Assembly: GCA_965227095.1 (NCBI GenBank)
Contig: CBDDFL010000002.1
Location: 620,001-684,000, forward strand
DNA: 64,000 nucleotides
Reading direction: 5' to 3'
Origin: JANQMY01 sp965227095
Lineage (GTDB): Bacteria; Pseudomonadota; Alphaproteobacteria; JANQMY01
The notes under the pieces were generated by a model. It saw only the letters and a program-made list of their open reading frames with translations. It had not been told where the DNA came from and did not search any database. Positions 40,205 to 49,244 of this stretch are shown one piece after another. The position numbers and the translations under genes are program-made. The number at the start of each line of letters is the position of its first letter. Positions within the stretch are counted from its first letter, which is position 1.

Positions 40205-42936
40205 ACTGCCGCAGCGGATGGCGGTTCTTGTTTAGAGGCCGGTGGAAAGACAAACCGCTGATACAGATAACCAAGTCCAATCAGGCTTAAGCCCAACCCC
40301 AGGAATGACAGGGCCCGCCATATTCCGGGAAGCGTGGCCGCGTCCACCAAGAACACTTTGGTGATCGCCAGTCCCACAACCGCCAGAGACGCGTAGCGCA
40401 ACACGGTTACCTTTCGCCAGATGGCGGCGCCGACCAACACGCCCGCAAGCAGCAGCCAGGCCAGCGAATAGCCGTAGGATTCAGCATCGGACATGGATCC
40501 GGCGGACAAATCAGCCCCGCGGAACAGGTGGCGAACTTCCAGGGAGACATATGTAAACAGCAAAACCAGCGCGCCAATGCCGGTCAGGCGTTCCACTGTT
40601 TGGTCTTTCAGGCGGTGGGCAAGCCAGGCGTATACGCCCATTAAGACGGCCGGCACCCCATAGGCCACAAGAATTAGATTGACGAAAACGATTCCCCAAA
40701 TGTGCTCATCCTCGAACATGGGATTGAGCTCTAGATAATGGATCAGCAGGATATGGAGGCCCACCAATCCCAGAAGAAGGTACGACGCGATGAGGCGCAG
40801 TCGGTTCGGGTGGCGGGCGGCCTGCCAATACAAGACCAGCGACGCGGTCAACCAATTGAGCGTTTGCAGGCTGGCCTCGAACAGGGTGTAGGCGGATGAA
40901 TCCAATTTCCCTTCGAACAGGAACCGAATTTCGAACGTCACCAGCAAGACGGTGAACAGGATCGTTCCGCTTTCCAGCAGCGGCGTGGGCCAGGAATTTT
41001 TCTCGTCGCGAAACCATCGATACGCCATGGCGAAGGCCAAGGCGGGAAGGCCGTATCCGTAAAGCACCCAGTTAAACAGGCCGCTGCCGTCAATCTCATA
41101 GGTAAAGATGAAAGGATTCAGCGCCAACCGTATAAGGACAATCCCGGCGACAATGGTCGCTGCCCAGCGCAACAATGGCATGGCAAAACGCACATAAACC
41201 CAACCGATGGCAGGCAGTTGAGCCGCCAATGCCACGGTGAGGAATGCTTTCTCCAATGTCATGGCAAAAGCCAGGCTGATGGCGGCGATCACTCCGACCG
41301 CGTAAATGGCTGCCCGTTCGTCGGTGACCGGTTGGTTTGGTTTGGCCATGGTGGCAACAATGAACGTCGCCAATCCTGCAAGACCCATGGCAATGGCGCC
41401 CCAGGACAGGCTTTCTTGATAATCCTGCAGCCGAAGATAAGCACAAACCATCAAAAGCAGAGGCACGACCACGGAACACGACGCCCACAATAAAGGTCGT
41501 TTGGTGTCGCGTGAGGCCCAATATCCGTATACACCCCAGAACATTGATGCCGCCAAACTTGTCCACAGAAACGGAAATGTGGACGCGGGGGCCATGGGCA
41601 ACAATCCCAAGGAGGCATCAAATTCTCCCGGTGGTGGCGAGGTGTCGGGGGCAAGGCCCCATCCAGCCACGGCCACGACGGAAAGAAGTGCCGCGCCGCC
41701 GCCAAGTGTTTCCGGAAGGGGCGCGCGGCGGCAGAACAAGGCAGTCAGCAGGACGACAGCACCCGCCGTTGCCAGTGCGATTTGGCTGTAGTCATCCCGC
41801 TGCAGGAAGTTGACCGCCAGGACGCCCATCAACGCAAAGCCGGCCCATGCCAAATGGTCACCTCCCAGCAAGGCATTGAGATCGTTGGGCGAGCGTTTTT
41901 CTCTGGGCACTGCCCGCATGGGCAGTTGGAAAACCAATGTGTAGGTCGCGGCCAACAAGGCCACCAAGAACACACCAATCACCCAACTGTGGTCGGCATC
42001 AAGAAACACACGCAGCCAAAGGGCGGTCCACAGAAACACGCCCGTAATGGCTGCAATCGAAAGCCAGGGCCAATCTCGAAAGCGCGTCACAACAAAACAG
42101 GAAAGGGAGATCACGAAGATGTAGGAATAAAACCCGATGGGGTTAGGTGTGTCGCTGGCCACAAGAAGGGGGACGATCAAGCTGCCCCCGAGGCCAAGGG
42201 CGGCAATAAAGGGCCCCTGTAATAGTGAAAACCCAATAGCCGTGACCGATATGGCCGCGAGCAGTGCGAATGATACCAACGGGCCGATAAGACCATATAA
42301 TCCGTATGCCGCATAAGTTGCGGCAAAGGCGATGGAAAACCCCGCCGCTGAAAGAGCAGGGGGGACATAGTTCGGCCGGATCCGGGCGATTTCTTGTTGC
42401 AAGGGGCGGTGGCGTAACCATTCGCCTGCGATCACGAGGGCGCTGCCAAACAAGATGCCGAAGCTCACCCGCGCAATGGGACCAAGCCACCCCTGATCAA
42501 GCGAGTATTTGACGAGGAATGCGCCCCCAAGAGCGACGGTGACACCACCTAACCACACCATCCAACGCGAGGTGAGGGCTTCTTCTAGGCTCTCGTTAGA
42601 AGGGGGCGGGGAGGTTGGTGTTTCGGGCGGTGGGGGAGGTGGCGCTTGGCGCCCGCCCGCCGGGCTGGAGGGTGGAACGGCGGTCGCGTTTGCGTCCGAG
42701 ATGTTATCAGAGGGGACGGTGAGCGGTTCTGGAAAGGCTTCTTCAGCTTGGTCCGCCAGAGCTGGTTCGGTTGGTTGTACAACGCCGCGACTAGCGGTGA
42801 CCTCTGATGCAGTCTTCTCATTCGTCAATACAAAGAGTTTTTTCTTGAGGTCTTCTATTTCGCGTTGATGACGATTGGTGCGGATAAACGCCCAAAGACC
42901 AAAGACAATTCCGATAAAGCCCAGAAAACCGTACAT
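40201..42936 (-). CDS. DUF2339 large membrane protein
   Basis: 911 residues. The N-terminus has a hydrophobic segment, a short coiled-coil-like charged stretch and a Pro/Ser-rich linker (about 60-115), followed by more than twenty hydrophobic helices. Trp-Met-Val-Trp-Leu-Gly-Gly at the first core helix matches the DUF2339 start. Function unknown; a transport or envelope-integrity role is often guessed. No partner gene is evident. Confidence 0.8.
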   Translation of the reverse strand: MYGFLGFIGIVFGLWAFIRTNRHQREIEDLKKKLFVLTNEKTASEVTASRGVVQPTEPALADQAEEAFPEPLTVPSDNISDANATAVPPSSPAGGRQAPPPPPPETPTSPPPSNESLEEALTSRWMVWLGGVTVALGGAFLVKYSLDQGWLGPIARVSFGILFGSALVIAGEWLRHRPLQQEIARIRPNYVPPALSAAGFSIAFAATYAAYGLYGLIGPLVSFALLAAISVTAIGFSLLQGPFIAALGLGGSLIVPLLVASDTPNPIGFYSYIFVISLSCFVVTRFRDWPWLSIAAITGVFLWTALWLRVFLDADHSWVIGVFLVALLAATYTLVFQLPMRAVPREKRSPNDLNALLGGDHLAWAGFALMGVLAVNFLQRDDYSQIALATAGAVVLLTALFCRRAPLPETLGGGAALLSVVAVAGWGLAPDTSPPPGEFDASLGLLPMAPASTFPFLWTSLAASMFWGVYGYWASRDTKRPLLWASCSVVVPLLLMVCAYLRLQDYQESLSWGAIAMGLAGLATFIVATMAKPNQPVTDERAAIYAVGVIAAISLAFAMTLEKAFLTVALAAQLPAIGWVYVRFAMPLLRWAATIVAGIVLIRLALNPFIFTYEIDGSGLFNWVLYGYGLPALAFAMAYRWFRDEKNSWPTPLLESGTILFTVLLVTFEIRFLFEGKLDSSAYTLFEASLQTLNWLTASLVLYWQAARHPNRLRLIASYLLLGLVGLHILLIHYLELNPMFEDEHIWGIVFVNLILVAYGVPAVLMGVYAWLAHRLKDQTVERLTGIGALVLLFTYVSLEVRHLFRGADLSAGSMSDAESYGYSLAWLLLAGVLVGAAIWRKVTVLRYASLAVVGLAITKVFLVDAATLPGIWRALSFLGLGLSLIGLGYLYQRFVFPPASKQEPPSAAAV

Positions 42937-43028
42937 AGGGGCATGCTCTCAGTTATGCAGCATTGACAGGCCGCACCTTACACGGAAAAAGCCGTGGGCG
43001 GAGCAAAAATATTTTTTAGTAAGTAAGG

Positions 43029-43051
43029 TTCACTTGCGAAGCGAAAGTGAA
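43029..43051 (-). terminator. Possible terminator of ald
   Basis: TTCACTT (43029-43035) and AAGTGAA (43045-43051) can pair on the minus strand just after the ald stop codon. No T-run follows directly, so it is weak. Confidence 0.3.
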
Positions 43052-43061
43052 TGCGATTTAC

Positions 43062-44183
43062 CTAAACCGCAGAAATGGCTTGATCTGCGGGGGTATAGGG
43101 AAGGTCTAGATTCTGGGCGACCGGTTCGCAGGTGACCTGGCCGTTCCACACATTCAAACCAGCCCGCAAATGTTCGTCATCTGACAATGCTTTCTGCCAC
43201 CCTTTGTCCGCAATGTTTAGGGCATGGGGAAGCGTCACATTGTTCAACGCATAGGTCGACGTTCGGGACACGGCGCCCGGCATGTTCGTCACGCAATAAT
43301 GGACGATGCCGTCTTTTATGAAAATGGGGTCCGCATGGGTGGTGGGGCGCGAAGTTTCAAAGCAGCCGCCCTGATCGATGGCCACATCCACCAGCACGGC
43401 GCCGGGTTTCATGGTGGCGAGCATGTCTTGGGTCACCAATTTCGGGGCGGCGGCCCCAGGAACCAGGACCGCGCCGATGATGAGATCTGCGTCCGCCACA
43501 CATTCCGCGAGGTTTGCGCGGTTTGAAAACCGGGTTTTCGCGCGCGCTTCAAAATAAGTGCCCAGCCGCTCGAGGGCCTGCGGATCCCGGTCGAGGATGG
43601 TGACATCGGCCCCTAAGCCCGCGGCCATTTGGGCGGCATTGAAGCCCACGACACCGCCGCCGATGATGGTGACCTTGCCTGGCGCGACACCGGGGACACC
43701 GCCCACCAAGATACCGCGCCCGCCGTGAACCTTCTCCAGGGCGGTCGCGCCCGCCTGGATCGACATGCGTCCCGCCACCTGGCTCATGGGCTTGAGCAAG
43801 GGCAAGCCGCCACGTTTGTCCGTGACCGTTTCGTAGGCGATGCAGACCGCGCCCGAGGCCATGAGGTCTTTTGTTTGTTCGGGATCAGGCGCCAAATGCA
43901 GATACGTAAACAGCACCTGGCCGGGACGCAGTTTTTGGCGTTCTTCTTTTTGGGGTTCTTTTACCTTGACGATCAGGTCGGCTTTTTTGAACACGGCATC
44001 GGCATCGGGTTCGATCCGGGCACCGGCGCTTAGATAGGTGGCATCGTCCGCGCCAATACCGGCGCCTGCGCCCGTTTCAACGATCACCTCGTGCCCATGG
44101 GTTACCAGCTCATGGGCACTTTCAGGTGTTAATCCAACGCGGTATTCATGATTCTTGATTTCCCTCAGTGTCCCAACAATCAT
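43062..44183 (-). CDS. ald: Alanine dehydrogenase
   Basis: 373 residues, standard length. Lys in Val-Lys-Val-Lys-Glu-Pro and His in Tyr-Leu-His-Leu-Ala-Pro are the substrate residues, and Gly-Gly-Gly-Val-Val-Gly is the NAD loop. It interconverts L-alanine and pyruvate with NAD. In this context it may remove pyruvate amine or supply it for amine metabolism. The DUF2147 gene lies 29 bases upstream on the same strand. Confidence 0.92.
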   Translation of the reverse strand: MIVGTLREIKNHEYRVGLTPESAHELVTHGHEVIVETGAGAGIGADDATYLSAGARIEPDADAVFKKADLIVKVKEPQKEERQKLRPGQVLFTYLHLAPDPEQTKDLMASGAVCIAYETVTDKRGGLPLLKPMSQVAGRMSIQAGATALEKVHGGRGILVGGVPGVAPGKVTIIGGGVVGFNAAQMAAGLGADVTILDRDPQALERLGTYFEARAKTRFSNRANLAECVADADLIIGAVLVPGAAAPKLVTQDMLATMKPGAVLVDVAIDQGGCFETSRPTTHADPIFIKDGIVHYCVTNMPGAVSRTSTYALNNVTLPHALNIADKGWQKALSDDEHLRAGLNVWNGQVTCEPVAQNLDLPYTPADQAISAV

Positions 44184-44212
44184 GTCCGCCGGTCCTCCGC
44201 GGTTGCTTTGGT

Positions 44213-44683
44213 CTATTCGCCCGCCTGGGTGTCGTTCCCTTGCGCCACGCGGGTAAACACTTCCGTCCGGCCAAATGCCGCAATGCCTAAGAAGCCGCGC
44301 GCATTCAACTTACTTGGATCTTTCGCATCCAGCCACATTTTGCAGTCATAGGTGCGCCCATTATTCGGGTCGTAGATCGTGCCATCGACCCATTCGGCCT
44401 TATCTGCATTGTAAGCAAAATCCGAGAGGAAATTCACGCCGACAAGGCTGCGCGACCGCAAGTCCGGATCCGGGTTTTTGGTGTCGAATTGCTCCGGACC
44501 ATCGCCGCCTAAGATCTTGCCGAAATATTTGTTGTCGTCTGTTCGGTAAATCTCAAACGTGCCGTCTTTTTGAGGTGTCAGCCAGACCCCCAAAATGGCG
44601 TCTGGGTCTGCCGCAAAGCTCGGCAGAGTAAATGAGATAAGCACCGCCATCGCCATGGCAGCCGTTCGCAGGTTGGGCATCAT
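44213..44683 (-). CDS. DUF2147 secreted protein
   Basis: 156 residues with a clear signal peptide ending in Ser-Phe-Ala-Ala. The mature part starts Ile-Leu-Gly-Val-Trp-Leu-Thr and carries the DUF2147 pattern Gly-Thr-Ile-Tyr-Asp-Pro-Asn-Asn-Gly-Arg-Thr-Tyr. Periplasmic; function unknown in this family. Confidence 0.85.
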   Translation of the reverse strand: MMPNLRTAAMAMAVLISFTLPSFAADPDAILGVWLTPQKDGTFEIYRTDDNKYFGKILGGDGPEQFDTKNPDPDLRSRSLVGVNFLSDFAYNADKAEWVDGTIYDPNNGRTYDCKMWLDAKDPSKLNARGFLGIAAFGRTEVFTRVAQGNDTQAGE

Positions 44684-44725
44684 GTTACTTCCCTATGATT
44701 ATGTGGTTTGTGGTTTGGAACAGGA

Positions 44726-45526
44726 TCAGAGACGGCGAATGGTCTTGCTGTCAATCTTAAAGACGGCAATATCCCCGTGGGTTTCAACTTCACCGGTCAC
44801 CTCAATCCAATCGGCGATGTATTCGGTCACCCCAGACTTCACGGCTGTCTTACCGTCAACATCGGTCACCAAATATACCGCGCGGTCGCCTTGCGCGTTT
44901 TGCGTCATGAACATGGGGGGAATGCCGCCAATGATGCACATGGTGGCGCAGGATTTGTGCGGCTTGCCTTCCCCCGGTTTCATCACGCCCAGATAACATT
45001 TGGAGTCGATGATTTGACCTTTCAAGGTGAAGGACCCCAGCGGGGTTTTTTCAATGAGGGGCATGGTGGCTGGCGGCTGGGCGCGCACATCGGGAATTTC
45101 TTGTACCGCATCAAGGCCGCCGACGAGTTCAAGCATGCGCATGCCATCGCGTTCGATAAGGAAGCCGGTGGCTTTCACCTCCTTGCCTTGCAGGGGAGCA
45201 ATGCGGTCCGCCGCGCCGATTTTGCCTTCCGAGACGACGAAGACCGTTTCTTGGATCGGCAGCAACCCGCCATCAAAGCGTTCGACGCGCAAAACCGGAT
45301 AGGGGGCCATGTCCGCAAAGCCGATGATCTCAATCGGTTGCGATAGGTCCCAAATCCCCGTGCCGGGGTCGCGTTGTTGGCTTCCCGCTATGATGATCGC
45401 GGAGATTACGGCCACCGCAATCAGGATTGGTGTCAAAATGAGCATGAAAAAAGCAAAGCGCCGAGGTGACGGAAGATACCCTACATAGAAGGGATCCTTG
45501 TCTTTGGATGGTATGTGATCGCTCAT
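44726..45526 (-). CDS. Membrane-anchored protein of unknown function, redox-operon partner
   Basis: 266 residues. One membrane helix at about 22-48 is followed by a soluble beta-rich part, likely periplasmic. Ser-Lys-Cys-Tyr-Leu-Gly, then 14 residues on Lys-Ser-Cys-Ala-Thr-Met-Cys provides three cysteines that could bind a metal or form a disulfide, followed by an OB-like strand pattern. I do not recognise the family. It starts 12 bases after the Rieske-fusion stop codon, so it belongs to the same unit. Confidence 0.65.
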   Translation of the reverse strand: MSDHIPSKDKDPFYVGYLPSPRRFAFFMLILTPILIAVAVISAIIIAGSQQRDPGTGIWDLSQPIEIIGFADMAPYPVLRVERFDGGLLPIQETVFVVSEGKIGAADRIAPLQGKEVKATGFLIERDGMRMLELVGGLDAVQEIPDVRAQPPATMPLIEKTPLGSFTLKGQIIDSKCYLGVMKPGEGKPHKSCATMCIIGGIPPMFMTQNAQGDRAVYLVTDVDGKTAVKSGVTEYIADWIEVTGEVETHGDIAVFKIDSKTIRRL

Positions 45527-45538
45527 GTCCGATCCCCC

Positions 45539-46600
45539 TTACGCTGATCCAGTAATCGCCGCCGGCGCCACCGGTGTGCCGGGAGGCAGCGGCGTTGGGT
45601 CCACAAACACATGATCGCCTTCCACCTTCACCTTGTAGGTGGGGATTTTTTCTGTGAAGGGCGGCGGGGATTGCCCATTATCTGGATGGTATTGGTAGCC
45701 ATGCCAGGGGCAGGTGATGCAGCCATCCACGATCTTGCCTTCCCCAAGAGGGCCATTTTGGTGGGCGCATACATTGGAGACAGCAGAAATTTTGCCGTCA
45801 TATTTGAAGACGGCGATGCGTTCCCCGTCTTTCAGTGGAATAATCCGTGCACGATCTTCCGGAATATCACTTACCGCCGCGACGGCCATCCATTGGGCGC
45901 CGTCTCGCTTGCCCAACGCGCCGCCCCCTTCTTTCGCGGCTTCGCGAAAGCCGGTGAAGATGTGCAGGCCCGCCAGCCAAATGGTGCTGCCAAAGACAAG
46001 ATAGGTGTAGAAAGAAGAGCGATCGCCTTGAAGCGCGCCCAACACCACATGCAGGACTAACAAACCATAGGCCAGATAGACGGCCATGTGCATGGCCTTC
46101 CACACGCCGGGCTTCAGATTGGCAAGCCAAAAATCATGGGACGTAGCGGCCATGACGAAAAGGATTAATAGGGCCACAAAACCCAAAGATTCAAACGGAA
46201 ACTGTGCGATCCGATCATATTCGGAATTCATCGATAGGATCGACACCAGCGGATTGACAATCCCGAAGCCGTGATACCACGCTGTTGCGACGACCACATG
46301 CACCAAGGATACGATGAAGAACATCACGCCGAAATGCCGGCGATTGTAAAGCAGTGGATTGAACAAGGTGCTGATGCGTGCCAGCGGTCCGATCGACAGG
46401 ATGATCGTCAGCATAATGAAGGCACAGCTGCCGAAGGCTTGGATCAGCAAGATCTCAGGCGACATGGCGTTGGGGCCGGACCACGTCATGGCACTCACGG
46501 CGAAGAAGGTGCCGATATAGGCGACAATGCCTAAACCCACGGCAATGTCGTAGTTGCGTTTATTTTTGTTCCACAGAACCGCTTGATAGCCGTGGCTCAT
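45539..46600 (-). CDS. Ferric-reductase-like membrane domain fused to a Rieske domain
   Basis: 353 residues. Six hydrophobic helices (about 20-220) with His101, His171, His184 and His213 suitable for two haems, then a Rieske domain with Cys278-x-His280 and Cys297-x-x-His300 binding a [2Fe-2S] cluster. An electron path across the inner membrane is likely, with the Rieske part on the cytoplasmic side by usual topology. Flanked upstream by two tiny membrane genes and downstream by a Cys-bearing anchor protein. I do not know a named system with this set. Confidence 0.8.
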   Translation of the reverse strand: MSHGYQAVLWNKNKRNYDIAVGLGIVAYIGTFFAVSAMTWSGPNAMSPEILLIQAFGSCAFIMLTIILSIGPLARISTLFNPLLYNRRHFGVMFFIVSLVHVVVATAWYHGFGIVNPLVSILSMNSEYDRIAQFPFESLGFVALLILFVMAATSHDFWLANLKPGVWKAMHMAVYLAYGLLVLHVVLGALQGDRSSFYTYLVFGSTIWLAGLHIFTGFREAAKEGGGALGKRDGAQWMAVAAVSDIPEDRARIIPLKDGERIAVFKYDGKISAVSNVCAHQNGPLGEGKIVDGCITCPWHGYQYHPDNGQSPPPFTEKIPTYKVKVEGDHVFVDPTPLPPGTPVAPAAITGSA

Positions 46601-46770
46601 AAAGAGCCTCCATCTTCTAATGGCAGCGTTGCGCTACCGGCTTTCGCAGGTTGTTGGTTTTCGATCGGCGTTTCTTGTTTCGCTTGGATGCCGATATAGG
46701 CGGCGATCAAAATTAGGGGGGCGAGCAGGCGCCAGACCCAAGCATGCCATGCGCGGTGGGAGCGTTTCAT
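46597..46770 (-). CDS. 57-residue single-helix membrane protein
   Basis: Starts at ATG 46770. Arg-rich N-terminus, one hydrophobic helix (Leu-Leu-Ala-Pro-Leu-Ile-Leu-Ile-Ala-Ala-Tyr-Ile-Gly) and a polar tail. It overlaps the next gene by four bases at each end (ATGA type), strong evidence that it is real. Possibly a small subunit of the Rieske-fusion complex; not recognised. Confidence 0.65.
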   Translation of the reverse strand: MKRSHRAWHAWVWRLLAPLILIAAYIGIQAKQETPIENQQPAKAGSATLPLEDGGSL

Positions 46771-46979
46771 GAAGAAGACCCTCCGCGCACCATTTTGAGA
46801 AGCATGACCGGCCAAAGAGCCACAGTTCCCGGTAAGATGATCAGACGAAATCCCCAAGGTGCGCCGCGCGCAGCGGGGTCGACCCGCGCCACGCCCAACG
46901 TGACAAAGAAGATCGCAAAGACACATCCGATCGCCGCATAGAGGCCGAGCGCCATTACAATGAATTCTGCAAAACCCAT
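46767..46979 (-). CDS. 70-residue two-helix membrane protein
   Basis: First gene of the redox-membrane operon. Two hydrophobic helices separated by Arg-Val-Asp-Pro-Ala-Ala-Arg-Gly-Ala-Pro-Trp-Gly-Phe-Arg. No family recognised. The operon order is 70-residue, 57-residue, Rieske fusion, Cys-anchor protein, all overlapping or nearly so. Confidence 0.65.
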   Translation of the reverse strand: MGFAEFIVMALGLYAAIGCVFAIFFVTLGVARVDPAARGAPWGFRLIILPGTVALWPVMLLKMVRGGSSS

Positions 46980-47084
46980 GGTCCGCTTACCATGTTGTTA
47001 TCCCCACTCGGAAAGCTTAGCGAAGATAAGGCCGTCGGGCGAGATAAACCTGTTTTTCAGATGTTCACATTTTGATCAGCCCAT

Positions 47085-47112
47085 AAAAAAGGGGCGGCTC
47101 ATTGGCCACCCC
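47085..47112 (-). terminator. Rho-independent terminator of the YHS gene
   Basis: On the minus strand GGGGTGGC (47105-47112 complement) and GCCGCCCC (47091-47098 complement) form an 8-bp stem with one G-U pair and a six-base loop, followed by six T. It lies 24 bases after the YHS stop codon. Confidence 0.8.
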
Positions 47113-47135
47113 GAAGTCATGTGGTGTGTGGACGC

Positions 47136-47600
47136 CTAGTTTCCGCGAATGCTTGGCCAGTTTTTGTCGGCGTCGGCGATGAAGCCCGGAATATTCTTTT
47201 CCCAGCGCCGTTGGACGCTTGCGTCATAATTAAGATAAAGCTTGCTATCGACGATCTTCCAGTATTTCGGGTCTCCGCTGGCGGTATACCCTTGTGAGAT
47301 CGCCCAGGCGCAATAGCCGCCATATTGAGGCGCATATTTTTTGGGGTTGGCGACGAATTTCGCCTTGTTGGCTTCCGACGCAAATTGCCAGACCGCCCCC
47401 ATATATTCATGCGTGATCGAACTTTTTCCCTTCACAGGTTTGCCGTCTGTGAAATAGGCAACCGTGTCATAACCGGATACCGCCTGGTTGGAGAAAAAAC
47501 CCGTATAGACAGGCGCGGCGGCGTTCGCCGGGGCGGCGGCAAGAACCAACCCAATGATGAGGGCGGTGGCCGCGGAAAATTTTTGCAATAGGATTGTCAT
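47136..47600 (-). CDS. YHS-domain secreted protein
   Basis: 154 residues with a signal peptide ending in Ala-Asn-Ala-Ala. The YHS pattern is seen as Ser-Gly-Tyr-Asp-Thr-Val-Ala-Tyr-Phe, Trp-Gln-Phe-Ala-Ser, Pro-Lys-Lys-Tyr-Ala-Pro-Gln-Tyr-Gly-Gly-Tyr-Cys-Ala-Trp. The domain is thought to bind metal. Periplasmic. The gene has its own terminator and a structured 5' leader about 190 bases long. Confidence 0.85.
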   Translation of the reverse strand: MTILLQKFSAATALIIGLVLAAAPANAAAPVYTGFFSNQAVSGYDTVAYFTDGKPVKGKSSITHEYMGAVWQFASEANKAKFVANPKKYAPQYGGYCAWAISQGYTASGDPKYWKIVDSKLYLNYDASVQRRWEKNIPGFIADADKNWPSIRGN

Positions 47601-47632
47601 GTCTCGTCACTTTCAAATCTCAATGCCGTCAC

Positions 47633-47777
47633 AAAAAAGGTGGGGGCGCCTTCCCGGGGAGATGCGGGGAGTGGGAAGACACCCCCTGGTGCTCCACTAA
47701 AACATCAGTGGAAACGAAGCAGCGCCAGCCGGGGGAACTGGTGCCGATGTCCCAGAACTGTGGTGACCCTTCCCATC
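47633..47777 (-). ncRNA. Candidate structured leader RNA / attenuator of the YHS gene
   Basis: Minus-strand RNA. A 14-bp terminator stem (47642-47655 with 47673-47686, two G-U pairs that are mismatches on the plus strand) is followed by six U (47633-47638), 33 bases before the YHS ATG. Alternative pairings use the same bases: 682-686 with GGGGG at 47731-47735, and 673-678 with CTTCCC at 47769-47774. An inner hairpin pairs 47693-47698 with 47707-47712. Such exclusive folds are typical of a riboswitch or attenuator. It does not match the 6S, cobalamin, fluoride, SRP or SAM patterns I know; a stand-alone small RNA is the alternative. Confidence 0.5.
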
Positions 47778-47848
47778 TAATAGGAACAGGGGACGACTTC
47801 CATTCACGCTAGATCAACAGGGTGTGAGGTCGTGCGTTGACGGTTTGG

Positions 47849-49048
47849 TTAGCCAACCATTTGGAAGGCGACAGCGGCGGCAACGGTGATCAGCACAACC
47901 CATCCGGCGGACAAGCGCGCCACCGTCAACAGAAGAAAGGCGCCGCTGGCAATGATAAAGTCCGCGGGGGATCGAACGGCGGATGTCCAAATGGGTGTGT
48001 AAAGGGCTGCCGCCAAAATGCCCACCACACCGGCATTGACACCGTTCAACACGGCGCGGGCGTTGGGGGATTGGGTCACCCGGCTCCAAAATGGCAGGGC
48101 CGCGTAGACCAACAACATGCCGGGCAGAAAGATCGCCACGATGCCGATGGCCGCCCCGACGACGGGCGACGGAACGGAAGGCGCCAGCGCCCCCAGATAG
48201 GCCGCCAATGTAAAAAGCGGTCCGGGCACGGCTTGGGCCGCCCCGTAGCCTGCCAAAAATAGGTCGTCGGAAATATTGTTGGGGTCCGCCACTTGGGCAT
48301 CAAGCAGGGGGAGCACCACATGGCCGCCCCCAAACACCAAGGCGCCGGATCGGTAAAATCCGTCGGCCAAGGCAAGCCAAGATTGACCGTCAGCAGCTAC
48401 CAAGGCCGGTAAACCAAAAAGCAACGCAAAGAAAAAGATCAGGGCGATAACCGCCGATGCGCTGCCATGGGTCGGAAAAACCGTGGTCTCGTTGGTGGCC
48501 GCATCGGGCCGGCTCACCACCATGCCCACCAGACCGGCCAAGGCTATGACAATCAGCTGGGTGGTGGGCATGGGGGCCAGCAAGACACCGGCCATGGCCA
48601 AAAAGGCAATTGCCGCGCGGGGGGCATCGGGGGCCAGGCTGCGGGACATGCCCCATAAGGCATGGGCAACGACAGCCACGGCCACGGTCTTCAGCCCGTC
48701 AATAGCGGCGCTGGCGATAGGGCCGTCCACTAAATGAATGCCGGTCGCGGCCAAGAATAGCAGGGCCGCCGAGGGCAGGGTGAAACCGACCCAGGCCGCA
48801 AGCCCTCCTAAAAGACGCCCTTTCAAGAGGCCGATGGCAAAGCCCACCTGGCTCGATGCGGGTCCGGGAAGGAACTGGCACAGCGCCACCAAATCCCCAT
48901 AGGCCCGGTCATCCATCCAGTGCCGCCGGGTCACGAATTCCTCGCGGAAATACCCAAGATGCGCGATCGGCCCCCCGAACGAGGTCAGGCCAAGCCGCAA
49001 AAACACGGAAAAAATGGCGAAAATGGAAGGGTTAGGCGTGGTATTCAT
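47849..49048 (-). CDS. chrA: Chromate transporter (CHR family)
   Basis: 399 residues from ATG 49048. Two CHR halves are visible: Phe-Gly-Gly-Pro-Ile-Ala-His-Leu-Gly-Tyr-Phe and Phe-Leu-Pro-Gly-Pro-Ala in the first, Phe-Gly-Gly-Gly-His-Val-Val-Leu and Val-Pro-Gly-Pro in the second, with about ten membrane helices. It exports chromate or a related oxyanion. A longer frame to 49267 lacks homology. It lies upstream of the YHS gene on the same strand. Confidence 0.88.
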   Translation of the reverse strand: MNTTPNPSIFAIFSVFLRLGLTSFGGPIAHLGYFREEFVTRRHWMDDRAYGDLVALCQFLPGPASSQVGFAIGLLKGRLLGGLAAWVGFTLPSAALLFLAATGIHLVDGPIASAAIDGLKTVAVAVVAHALWGMSRSLAPDAPRAAIAFLAMAGVLLAPMPTTQLIVIALAGLVGMVVSRPDAATNETTVFPTHGSASAVIALIFFFALLFGLPALVAADGQSWLALADGFYRSGALVFGGGHVVLPLLDAQVADPNNISDDLFLAGYGAAQAVPGPLFTLAAYLGALAPSVPSPVVGAAIGIVAIFLPGMLLVYAALPFWSRVTQSPNARAVLNGVNAGVVGILAAALYTPIWTSAVRSPADFIIASGAFLLLTVARLSAGWVVLITVAAAVAFQMVG

Positions 49049-49202
49049 GGGGATCAGATAGAGGAATGGGGGCAAAAACCGCAACCCTATTCGGGTTATG
49101 TGACAGTCTTGTCCAACAAGCCGTTTTCCTTGCCCGGATTTAACCTTTCGATGGTTGACTTTAACGAGGCGGAGCCCTATTTTCCGCGCCTTTAGAAGAC
49201 AC

Positions 49203-49224
49203 GGCGCCTGCGGGCGCCCTTTTT
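49203..49224 (+). promoter_or_regulatory. Hairpin with T-run in rpmJ leader
   Basis: GGCGCC (49203-49208) and GGCGCC (49213-49218) form a short strong stem followed by TTTTT (49220-49224), 20 bases before the rpmJ start. It may attenuate L36 expression or end upstream transcription. Confidence 0.4.
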
Positions 49225-49244
49225 GCAGTGCCGGAGCCACAATT

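Noticed and set aside
41782..42222. 146-residue open frame on the plus strand
   Set aside because: It lies within the DUF2339 gene on the other strand and is Gln/Lys/His-rich with no motif.
47640..47780. 6S RNA, SRP RNA or a cobalamin riboswitch
   Set aside because: I tried each pattern. The internal bulge is strongly asymmetric, no B12-box or GGAAGGAAGCAG motif is present, and the alternative terminator pairing fits a leader attenuator better.
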